Assembly: GCA_037976565.1 (NCBI GenBank)
Contig: CP137680.1
Coordinates: 124,001 to 188,000 of the forward strand
From: Mesocentrotus franciscanus
Lineage: Eukaryota > Echinodermata > Echinoidea > Camarodonta > Strongylocentrotidae
Direction of reading: 5' to 3'
DNA: 64,000 nucleotides
This document shows positions 49,301 through 55,145 of the stretch, piece after piece. The notes under the pieces were generated by a model, which was given only the letters and a program-made list of their open reading frames with translations, had not been told where the DNA came from and ran no database searches. The number at the start of each line of letters is the position of its first letter. Within the stretch, counting starts at the first letter, position 1. The position numbers were made by a program, and so were the translations under genes.

Positions 49301-52300
49301 CCAAATTCATCAATATTTTTATAAAATTTACAGTAAAAAAATAAGTTTACTGCAAAATTGATCGTAATTTAGCAAATCTTCATTGATTTTGAAGTTAGTA
49401 CTGTATCGCAGGCAGTTTTGGTATCCTATTTATACCTGTACCTACGAAATTGCGTGAAATGGATACGAAGAAAACAGACTTCGTCCGGATGCGCAGTTGC
49501 GTTGCGGTAGCTCCGTAACGGTTCCTTCTTTTAGCAATGCAATGGCACGGACTTAAATCTAGATCTACCGGTAGAATTTGTTAAAAATAGGTAATGAAGT
49601 TTATTCACGAGATCAACAAAACTTCATGTCAACAATGCAACATGAAATAGTTGGTAAGATGTGTGGAGTTAATCTAGAAATGTCCTGTACCATTACTGGT
49701 ATAGATCTAGTCATTGTACCGTTGGGAGTCTCATATGTACGAAATTACGTGCTGTTTTAACAGCCGATTTTTTACTGTTGTTGCGGATTGGCCGCACCCA
49801 GACTTTTTGATATTTTCGGAAGAGAAAATACTGCGGCCTTTACGCCGGCAAATACGGTACGCAAGAATTTTAAGGTGGATGAATTTTTGTGGTGTGCAAT
49901 ACTGCATTTTCTTATATATTTCATTATTTTTTTTGGGCGTCGGGTTTCCAAAAAACGAAACCGGGACCCGACGGCAACTGTCGGGACACGGTGTGACCGA
50001 CTGTACCGACTGGCCTAGTGTAGTGTATCCAGTACAGTGTAAGGAGGATTCAGTGCTAGTGTTTGATGATTCAATACTTGTTAACTGATGATAATGTTCT
50101 ATTTACAGCAAAGGGGATGGTGTAGTGTATCCAGTACAGTGTAAGGAGGATTAAGTGCTAGTGTTTGATGATTCAATACTTGTTAACTGATGATAATGTT
50201 CTATTTACAGCAAAGGGGATGGTGTAGTGTATCCAGTACAGTGTAAGCAGGATTCAGTGCTAGTGTTTGATGATTCAATACTTGTTAACCAATGCTAATG
50301 TTCTATTTGCAGCAAAGGGGGTGGTGTAGTGTATCCAGTACAGTGTAAGCAGGATTCAGTGCTAGTGTTTGATGTTTCAATACTTGTTAACCAATGTTAA
50401 TGTTCTATTTACAGCAAAGGGGATGGTGTAGTGTATCCAGTACAGTGTAAGGAGGATTCAGTGCTAGTGTTTGATGATTCAATTCTTGTTAACCAATGCT
50501 AATGTTCTATTTGCAGCAAAGGGATGGTGTAGTGTATCCAGTACAGTGTAAGGAGGATTCAGTGCTAGTGTTTGATGATTCAATACTTGTTAACCAATGC
50601 TAATGTTCTATTTGCAGCAAAGGGATGGTGTAGTGTATCCAGTACAGTGTAAGGAGGATTCAGTGCTAGTGTTTGATGATTCAATACTTGTTAACCAATG
50701 CTAATGTTTTATTTAAAGCAAAGGGGTGGTGTAGTTGTATCCAGTACAGTGTAAGCAGGATTCAGTGCTAGTGTTTGATGATTCAATACTTGTTAACCAA
50801 TGCTAATGTTCTATTTGCAGCAAAGGTGATGGTGTAGTGTATCCAGTACAGTGTAAGAAGGATTCAGTGCTAGTGTTTGATGATTCAATACTTGTTAACC
50901 AATGCTAATGTTCTATTTGCAGCAAAGGGGTGGTGTAGTGTATCCAGTACAGTGTAAGGAGGATTCAGTGCTAGTGTTTGATGATTCAATACTTGTTAAC
51001 TGATGATAATGTTCTATTTACAGCAAAGGGGATGGTGTAGTGTATCCAGTACAGTGTAAGGAGGATTAAGTGCTAGTGTTTGATGATTCAATACTTGTTA
51101 ACTGATGATAATGTTCTATTTACAGCAAAGGGGATGGTGTAGTGTATCCAGTACAGTGTAAGCAGGATTCAGTGCTAGTGTTTGATGATTCAATACTTGT
51201 TAACCAATGCTAATGTTCTATTTGCAGCAAAGGGGGTGGTGTAGTGTATCCAGTACAGTGTAAGCAGGATTCAGTGCTAGTGTTTGATGTTTCAATACTT
51301 GTTAACCATTGTTAATACCGGAATTCTATTTACAGCAAAGGGGATGGTGTAGTGTATCCAGTACAGTGTAAGGAGGATTCAGTGCTAGTGTTTGATGATT
51401 CAATTCTTGTTAACCAATGCTAATGTTCTATTTGCAGCAAAGGGATGGTGTAGTGTATCCAGTACAGTGTAAGGAGGATTCAGTGCTAGTGTTTGATGAT
51501 TCAATACTTGTTAACCAATGCTAATGTTCTATTTGCAGCAAAGGGATGGTGTAGTGTATCCAGTACAGTGTAAGGAGGATTCAGTGCTAGTGTTTGATGA
51601 TTCAATACTTGTTAACCAATGCTAATGTTTTATTTAAAGCAAAGGGGTGGTGTAGTTGTATCCAGTACAGTGTAAGCAGGATTCAGTGCTAGTGTTTGAT
51701 GATTCAATACTTGTTAACCAATGCTAATGTTCTATTTGCAGCAAAGGTGATGGTGTAGTGTATCCAGTACAGTGTAAGAAGGATTCAGTGCTAGTTTTTG
51801 ATGATTCAATACTTGTTAGCCAATGCTAATGTTCTATTTGCAGCAAAGGGGTGGTGTAGTGTATCCAGTGCAGTGTAAGGAGGATTCAGTGCTAGTGTTT
51901 GATGATTCAATACTTGTCAGGGGATGGTGTAGTGTATCCAGTACAGTGTAAGGAGGATTCAGTGCTAGTTTTTGATGATTCAATACTTGTTAACCAATGT
52001 TATGTTCTATTTACAGCAAAGGGGATGGTGTAGTGTATCCAGTACAGTGTAAGGAGATTCAGTGCTAGTGTTTGATGATTCAATTCTTGTTAACCAATGC
52101 TAATGTTCTATTTACAGCAAAGGGGATGGTGTAGTGTATCCAGTACACTGTAAGGAGATTCAGTGCTAGTGTTTGATGATTCAATTCTTGTTAACCAATG
52201 CTAATGTTCTATTTATAGCAAAGGGGATGGTGTTGTGCATCCAGAGATTCAGTGCTAGTGTTTGATGATTCAATTCTTGTTAACCAATGTTATGTTCTAT

Positions 52301-55145
52301 TTACAGCAAAGGGGATGGTGTAGTGTATCCAGTACACTGTAAGGAGATTCAGTGCTAGTGTTTGATGATTCAATACTTGTTAACCAATGTTATGTTCTAT
52401 TTACAGCAAAGGGGATGGTGTAGTGTATCCAGTACAGTGTAAGCAGGATTCAGTGCTAGTGTTTGATGATTCAATACTTGTTAACCAATGTTATGTTCTA
52501 TTTACAGCAAAGGGGATGGTGTAGTGTATCCAGTACACTGTAAGGAGATTCAGTGCTAGTGTTTGATGATTCAATACTTGTTAACCAATGTTATGTTCTA
52601 TTTACAGCAAAGGGGATGGTGTAGTGTATCCAGTACAGTGTAAGCAGGATTCAGTGCTAGTGTTTGATGATTCAATACTTGTTAACCAATGTTATGTTCT
52701 ATTTACAGCAAAGGGGATGGTGTAGTGTATCCAGTACAGTGTAAGCAGGATTCAGTGCTAGTGTTTGATGATTAAATACTTGTTAACCAATGCTAATGTT
52801 CTATTTGCAGCAAAGGTGATGGTGTAGTGTATCCAGTACAGTGTAAGGAGGATTCAGTGCTAGTGTTTGATGATTCAATACTTGTTAACCAATGCTAATG
52901 ATTTATTTGCAGCAAAGGGGATGGTGTAGTGTATCCAGTACAGTGTAAGGAGATTCAGTGCTAGTGTTTGATGATTCAATTCTTGTTAACCAATGCTAAT
53001 GTTCTATTTACAGCAAAGGGGATGGTGTAGTGTATCCAGTACAGTGTAAGGATGATGATTCGGACAGACTGCTGGATGATGATGTAGAGAGTGATGTACT
53101 CAGTGGAATGGAAGAAGAAGTAGGACAAGGAGGAGATTCAGGTAAGAATTATCTCAGATTTTTATTTTTAATAAAATATAGAAGTATAAAGAAGACTTAA
53201 AGCCTACCTTGAGTTAGTCTGTAGTAATCCATTTAGATCTTAACTGGCATTTATAAAGGAAGGCTCCACACTAGCTTTTTTTAAAGTGGTCCAGATTGAA
53301 CTTTGTAATGTTGGTATGTTTAGAGACGTTTAAATGTGATATGCACTGTACAAGAACCAAATATTAATATTATTATGAGCCATATGTTAGAACAATTATT
53401 GAAACTTTAGGGGTGTGGACTTAGATTTAGGATGCCCATGTGCCCAGGACTCCTGTTACTGTTGAGCTAACTGAAGGAAATTACTTTAAATACAGAAGAT
53501 GGGTTGTTTAGACCAGCAAACTACAAATGGTTAAACAAAAGCTTAGCAGAAATCACATTTACTAAATGCAGAGTAAGTAGCTTACTGATCTTCCTGTGCT
53601 CATTACTCTGGTATTATCCATATGAAATTCATTTTGATAGTAAAATCATTTATTTCCTGTTGCTGAACATTATAGTTAGTGTTGGGTTTCTTTAATTCTG
53701 TGAGAATTAATTTTTCATTACCAGATTGATTCAAGATTATCTTTAAAACAAGAATAAGCTCAGAGCAGAAGCATTTATCCCATTCACTTCTTAGAATATG
53801 ATCTGGGGGGTATTTCATAAAGCTGTTCCTAAAGTTACGCATGACCTTACGAACGACTTGAATATGAAGTGCCCGAATGGATGCCCAAAGCTTTTCCTGA
53901 TGTTTTAACAAACTGACTATATTTCCAATAACCTCAATTAAATTATGGCAAGAAATGTTTGTTATAATAAGAATGTTAATCTACATCTGCACAGTTCAAC
54001 TTTAGTTGATGCAGTTAAAAATGATTGAGCATCCCATTTGGCTTTTCATATTTAAGTCATTTGTAAAGTCATGCGTAACTTTACAAACAGCTTTATGAAA
54101 CACCCCCCAGATACCACAACTCTATAAGTTTGGGGCAATAATGGTCATCAGTATTGATAATATTAAGAAATGGTACTCTTTGACATGTTTATGTACCTAG
54201 GAAATCAGTAGTTTAATGGATGTGTTTAATAGCATGAATGATGCATTTCACTTTTTATGATATTAAAGGTAAGAGAGGACATGTTAGAGATGAATGTTCA
54301 CATGTTGCATTGGTTTTTCACTCCACCTCTATTATTCACCATTATATTTCTGAATATGTTTGTCATGAAGGTTCAAATCTGATTTATGCTCTGAAGAGGT
54401 TATAAAGTAATGAAGATATTATGAACAGTGTCTGGTTACTTTAGTGCTTTACAGCACTGGATTTTCACTCCATCTTATCAATATTTCTAATTTAATAAGT
54501 TTATCACTATACTATCCTTGCAGGCAATGGAGATCTGCATGGCAGCATTAGCGCAACAGCAGGAGCTACATATAACTCCATCAACACCAACAATCAGCAT
54601 GTCACTATTCAGATGGAAGGAAAGAATGGAGACGCAGGTATGCCATGATTCATTCCACAGCAAAAGGGGTGAGGAGAGCTTCCTGTTACCTTGACATCCC
54701 CCCTCCACCATCCTCGCATTCTTGGGCTTATCATTCTTAAATAAATAGTTGACACCAGGATTAGGCTACAGATTATAAATGGACTAAGATATGATTGGAT
54801 TATGAAGTACACATGTGATTATACCTGGATTAAGTTCAGAAGGGATTAGAGCCGGATTTGATTTTGAAGTGGACTGTGGATTTGGGATTGTACAGTGGTG
54901 TCGGTGTCTATATCATGTAGACTACAAAATTTGGCTAGAAAAGGAAAGAATTTGAACTGGTATATCAAACTGCATTATACTCATACACATGGTCACACAT
55001 TAAACCATAGGGTTTTTAAATGAACATGAAGTCAAGATGTTGTTCACATTCAACTATAGGATGACCCTGACAATCTGTCTTTCTTTGTTTTTTCTTAGGT
55101 CCAGGTAATGTTAACCTTGGAGCAGACATTGAATCAGGAAAGTAA
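25251..55145 (+). CDS. ZDHHC20: DHHC palmitoyltransferase, ZDHHC20/2/15 type (complete gene, 11 coding exons plus one alternative exon)
   Basis: Enzyme that transfers fatty acyl groups from acyl-CoA to cysteines of cytosolic or membrane proteins; it is a four-pass membrane protein of the plasma membrane/Golgi system. I joined 25251-25359, 31102-31140, 31510-31604, 36145-36271, 38125-38194, 39228-39381, 40933-41065 or 42990-43122, 45906-46035, 53014-53141, 54524-54637 and 55099-55145. The total is 1146 nt, 381 residues plus TAA, and every junction keeps frame. Visible are TM1 (about residues 13-34, with [10 protein letters not shown]), TM2 (about 50-70), the Cys/His-rich domain (about 125-165) with DHHC at 153-156 and C156 catalytic, TM3 (about 170-195), TM4 (about 208-232), a TTxE-like STLE at 241-243, and a PaCCT-like [11 protein letters not shown]. 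The tail ends with an HVTIQMEG segment resembling the end of human ZDHHC20. Y181 and W25-S26 match residues that shape the acyl pocket of human ZDHHC20. Length is close to the human protein. ZDHHC2 and ZDHHC15 are close relatives, so this may be the single co-orthologue. Confidence 0.95.
25525..25668. repeat. Hairpin-forming repeat in intron 1 with a TTAGGG-like core
   Basis: CAGGCTAACTCGGCC (about 25540) is mirrored by GGCCGAGTTAGCCTG (about 25652-25666), and GTAAAAAC by GTTTTTAC. The loop has GTTTAGGGTTAGGGTAAGGG. No clear target duplication was seen. Confidence 0.6.
25704..26629. mobile_element. TA-flanked inverted-repeat element in intron 1
   Basis: TA at 25702-25703 and 26630-26631 flank GAGTAAGACCGCCAAACTTC and its mirror AAGTTTAGCGGTCTTACTC. 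CCGAAGTTTGG/CCAAATTTCGG motifs recur internally (about 25880-25925, 26193, 26590-26615), as in sub-terminal binding sites. It looks like a non-autonomous Tc1/mariner-type element. Confidence 0.7.
26760..27185. repeat. Inverted repeat flanking a CTAG/TTAGGG-rich stretch in intron 1
   Basis: GCCTAGGTAATTCTACAGAT (26761) is mirrored by ATCTGTAGAACTACCCAGGC (about 27180), each followed inward by a shared TCTGGAAAGAGAAT-type segment. The 300 bp between is an unusual run of TAG/CTA words and several GTTAGGG units (26998-27095). Confidence 0.6.
28394..29385. mobile_element. hAT-like non-autonomous element 'E3' with 8-bp target duplication CTTAATCT (intron 1)
   Basis: CTTAATCT at 28386-28393 and 29386-29393 flanks TAGTGCTGTAGCTGAA and the mirror of TAGTACTGTAAGTCAGG. 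Both sub-terminal regions carry CCGAACCGAAC repeats. The core (about 28780-29280) matches element E1's core (11440-11990) in inverted orientation, although E1's sub-terminal motif is different. Confidence 0.85.
29474..30064 (+). repeat. CGG run followed by three 180-190-bp tandem units carrying AGGTCAAAGGTCA
   Basis: After CGCGTGCATAGCAAAAAGCG and a (CGG)n run (29517-29537), units start at 29561, 29750 and 29931 (GTTAAGTTTTTGAATTTTTA...). Each has a direct repeat of AGGTCA spaced by one base (29681-29693, 29870-29882 perfect; 30041-30053 with one change). It lies in ZDHHC intron 1. Confidence 0.8.
30390..30490 (+). mobile_element. Possible solitary end of a hAT-like element
   Basis: TAGGGCTGTGCATAACC at 30390 followed by TACTCGAGTAC/ATACTCGGA motifs resembles the terminus plus sub-terminal repeats of the other TAG-ended elements in this window. 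No right end was found. Confidence 0.35.
31102..31140 (+). CDS. ZDHHC20: ZDHHC exon 2 (39 bp, luminal loop 1)
   Basis: A small exon between a T-rich acceptor (TTTTTTTTAG|TC) and the donor G|GTAAGT at 31141, phase 1 to 1. It encodes [13 protein letters not shown], the variable luminal loop between TM1 and TM2. It is too short to show as an open reading frame by length; support is the splice sites, the phase and the FT following LCI as in ZDHHC20. Confidence 0.88.
31510..31604 (+). CDS. ZDHHC20: ZDHHC exon 3 (TM2)
   Basis: Acceptor TTCCCCCAG|TA and donor CGA|GTAAGT at 31605, phase 1 to 0. It encodes [14 protein letters not shown] then [18 protein letters not shown], i.e. TM2 and the first cytosolic residues. 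FxWSYWxTxF is a strong match to ZDHHC2/20. Confidence 0.95.
31655..34922. mobile_element. 3.27-kb inverted-repeat element with 27-bp perfect ends (intron 3)
   Basis: TGGGTTGTTTTACAATCAGG (31655, continuing perfectly for 27 bp to 31681) is mirrored exactly at 34896-34922. Flanks both read TATA. The interior carries the 12-mer TGTCCTCTCCGA or its mirror six times (about 32045, 32222, 32387, 32738 inverted, 34027, 34386), a local duplication (33790-33960 and 34175-34335) and a reverse transcriptase relic. No transposase frame is recognised. Confidence 0.75.
33290..33740 (+). mobile_element. Reverse transcriptase fragment (Jockey/CR1-like) nested in an inverted-repeat element
   Basis: Broken + strand frames read ...[10 protein letters not shown] (about 33390), GVPQG (33470s), FADDT (33555-33575) and [20 protein letters not shown] (about 33641-33700), the order seen in the palm domain of non-LTR RTs. 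Stops lie between the blocks. It lies in ZDHHC intron 3, inside the element 31655-34922. Confidence 0.6.
35000..36144. other. Right part of intron 3
   Basis: No repeats or exons recognised beyond ACATGTACATGTA words (about 35890-35910). Confidence 0.5.
36145..36271 (+). CDS. ZDHHC20: ZDHHC exon 4 (cytosolic linker before the CRD)
   Basis: Acceptor GCTGCATAG|TTC, donor GGAG|GTAAGT at 36272, phase 0 to 1. It encodes the charged linker [12 protein letters not shown]... to ...[17 protein letters not shown] aligns with LPIYTRT just before the Cys-rich domain in ZDHHC2. Confidence 0.93.
36614..37258. repeat. Long inverted repeat (about 250-bp arms, 150-bp spacer) in intron 4
   Basis: 36614-36864 (AATACGTGCCTTCACGGTTG ... 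ATGACGATCCTTCAA) is mirrored by 37014-37258. Arms are roughly 90% alike by eye, so both translate to similar short open frames in opposite directions. It would form a strong hairpin in the pre-mRNA. Confidence 0.85.
37525..37653. repeat. Palindromic MITE-like repeat in intron 4
   Basis: TGATGCACAGGT at 37525 is mirrored by ACCTGTGCATCA at 37641-37652, with further pairing of GTGGGT..GGT, TTGTGTGCAC and GGTAC. A second small fold-back with CATGGCAAAATCATG/CATGATTTTGCCAT follows at about 37726-37815. Confidence 0.7.
38125..38194 (+). CDS. ZDHHC20: ZDHHC exon 5 (first half of the Cys-rich zinc domain)
   Basis: Acceptor TTCTGTAG|GT, donor CAA|GTAAGT at 38195, phase 1 to 2. It encodes [18 protein letters not shown] then SVCNK. 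These are the zinc-binding Cys and His residues of the DHHC-CRD in their normal spacing. Confidence 0.95.
39228..39381 (+). CDS. ZDHHC20: ZDHHC exon 6 (DHHC catalytic motif and TM3)
   Basis: Acceptor TGAATTTCAG|G, donor TCG|GTGAGT at 39382, phase 2 to 0. It encodes [18 protein letters not shown], the catalytic core (D153 H154 H155 C156), then TM3 with F171, F174 and Y181 and the luminal end PYFIQFWS. All catalytic residues are intact. Confidence 0.97.
39382..40932. other. Intron 6
   Basis: Unique-looking AT-rich intron between exon 6 and exon 7a. No element was recognised; the sequence could hold splicing-control elements for the 7a/7b choice. Confidence 0.5.
40933..41065 (+). CDS. ZDHHC20: ZDHHC exon 7a (alternative version of TM4 and TTxE region)
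   Basis: Acceptor AAACACAG|GAC and donor TTAG|GTAGGA at 41066; 133 bp, phase 0 to 1. It encodes 44 residues, DVSDQGSSG then [20 protein letters not shown] then FCVHCRL...NQSTL. The FxI.FLF start of TM4, the H-C pair and the STL before the Glu of exon 8 match family members. Its equal-length partner is exon 7b, 1.9 kb downstream. It is open only in this frame and shows no defects. Confidence 0.88.
41346..41476. repeat. 131-bp palindromic MITE-like repeat between exons 7a and 7b
   Basis: CGGTCACAAATGCC at 41346 mirrors GGACCTTTGTGACCG at 41476, and CGTACGAACGAT mirrors ATCGTTCGTACG. It lies in the intron that separates the two alternative exons. Confidence 0.65.
42826..42925. repeat. About 3 copies of a 28-31-bp tandem repeat just upstream of exon 7b
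   Basis: GTCACATGACTCTTCACTCT followed by CCATC occurs at about 42828, 42856 and 42887. It is pyrimidine-rich and ends about 70 bp before the exon 7b acceptor. A (CT)n tract at about 42614-42638 lies 350 bp further upstream. Confidence 0.8.
42990..43122 (+). CDS. ZDHHC20: ZDHHC exon 7b (alternative version of TM4 and TTxE region)
   Basis: Acceptor TGTACCCAG|GGC and donor CTGG|GTAAGC at 43123; 133 bp, phase 0 to 1. It encodes GGLSNESGR then [20 protein letters not shown] then CCMHTHL...[15 protein letters not shown] is closer to vertebrate ZDHHC2/20 than 7a is, while 7a keeps the family's HC pair better. Joining 7a to 7b shifts frame and meets TAG inside 7b; skipping both shifts exon 8 out of frame. 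One of the two must therefore be chosen. Confidence 0.9.
43631..43759. repeat. Tandem duplication, two copies of about 64 bp, in intron 7
   Basis: AAGCACTTTGTCATGTCTGT ... AGGACCAAATTTCTGTATCG occurs twice in a row with a few differences. Confidence 0.85.
44129..44665. mobile_element. TTAA-flanked MITE (537 bp) in intron 7
   Basis: TTAA at 44125-44128 and 44666-44669 flank AGGTATTATGTCCCATTTGC and the mirror of AGGTAGTGTGTCCCTTTGC. It is the intact relative of the element split at 16396-18990. About 210 bp (44388-44600) are absent from that copy. Confidence 0.75.
45906..46035 (+). CDS. ZDHHC20: ZDHHC exon 8 (PaCCT region)
   Basis: Acceptor TTTGTGAAG|AA, donor ACAAG|GTATGT at 46036, phase 1 to 2. 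It encodes [20 protein letters not shown] and then the segment through [19 protein letters not shown]. The first Glu completes the TTxE-like motif, and [11 protein letters not shown] is the conserved C-terminal signature of this subgroup. Confidence 0.95.
47908..48987. repeat. Long inverted repeat inside E2
   Basis: Arms of about 460 bp (e.g. GTGATATTCGAGGAGTTACT on the left and AGTAACTCCTCGAATATCAC on the right) around a loop of about 150 bp that includes an (AT)n run (48439-48461). Arms differ by scattered substitutions. Confidence 0.85.
49159..49857. mobile_element. TA-flanked MITE nested in E2
   Basis: TA at 49157-49158 and 49858-49859 flank CCGTATTTGCCGGCG and its mirror CGCCGGCAAATACGG; the AAGGCCGCAG pairing continues inward. 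It is 699 bp, non-coding, and resembles non-autonomous Tc1/mariner-type elements. Confidence 0.8.
53014..53141 (+). CDS. ZDHHC20: ZDHHC exon 9 (acidic cytosolic tail)
   Basis: Acceptor CTATTTACAG|C, donor TTCAG|GTAAGA at 53142, phase 2 to 1. It encodes [20 protein letters not shown] and an acidic stretch ([14 protein letters not shown]). SxxGDGxxxP matches SSLGDGCSFP of ZDHHC2/20. Only this last copy of the repeated acceptor leads into an open exon with a proper donor. Confidence 0.93.
53803..54110. mobile_element. 308-bp MITE with about 43-bp inverted ends in intron 9
   Basis: CTGGGGGGTATTTCATAAAG at 53803 is mirrored by CTTTATGAAACACCCCCCAG at 54110. The pairing runs on through AAAGTTACGCATGAC. 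The flanks AT...AT leave the target duplication uncertain. Confidence 0.8.
54524..54637 (+). CDS. ZDHHC20: ZDHHC exon 10 (C-terminal tail)
   Basis: Acceptor TATCCTTGCAG|GC, donor GCAG|GTATGC at 54638, phase 1 to 1. It encodes a Ser/Thr/Asn-rich tail ending [16 protein letters not shown]. The NNxHVT segment resembles the extreme C-terminus of vertebrate ZDHHC20. Confidence 0.9.
55099..55145 (+). CDS. ZDHHC20: ZDHHC exon 11 (stop codon)
   Basis: Acceptor TTTTCTTAG|GT, phase 1 start. It encodes [15 protein letters not shown] and TAA at 55143-55145. The splice site, phase and immediate stop make this the terminal coding exon. Confidence 0.88.

Larger units (their letters stand above)
47584..50017. 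mobile_element. hAT-like element 'E2' (TAGGCCTG ends) inserted into the splice-acceptor array
   Basis: GTGTAGTG, part of the repeat unit, is duplicated at 47576-47583 and 50018-50025. Ends are TAGGCCTGAGTCATGTCGG and CCGACTGGCCTA, with CCCGACGG/GTCGGG sub-terminal motifs. Inside are a long inverted repeat (arms about 47908-48365 and 48517-48987) and a nested TA-flanked MITE (49159-49857). The short open frames in the arms mirror each other and are not genes. Confidence 0.88.
46206..53013 (+). repeat. Tandem array of about 43 copies (about 102 bp) of the exon 9 splice acceptor and 5' exon end
   Basis: Units start (first base after AG) at 46206, 46308, 46410, 46512, 46614 and so on to 52913, mostly 101-102 bp apart. 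Each has TGCTAAT or TGATAAT (branch-point-like), TTCTATTTRCAG, then CAAAGGKGATGGTGTAGTG, TATCCAGTACAG and TGTAAGG. The last stretch equals the start of the true exon 9 at 53014, and units diverge from it after TGTAAGGA. Read in the exon 8 frame a unit encodes [20 protein letters not shown] and then DDSILVNQC and a stop; 102 is divisible by 3, so one or two stops per unit are what keep the array closed. Two units have AAAG and one TATAG in place of RCAG. The array is split by a hAT-like element (47584-50017). Confidence 0.95.

Noticed and set aside
49578..50088. Frame running from E2 into an array unit (ending [18 protein letters not shown])
   Set aside because: A chance fusion of element sequence with a repeat unit; no splice or start context supports a transcript.
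46206..53013. Array as a CRISPR or as a protein with tandem repeats
   Set aside because: Units are contiguous with no unique spacers, the context is an animal intron, and every unit carries a stop in the exon 8 frame.
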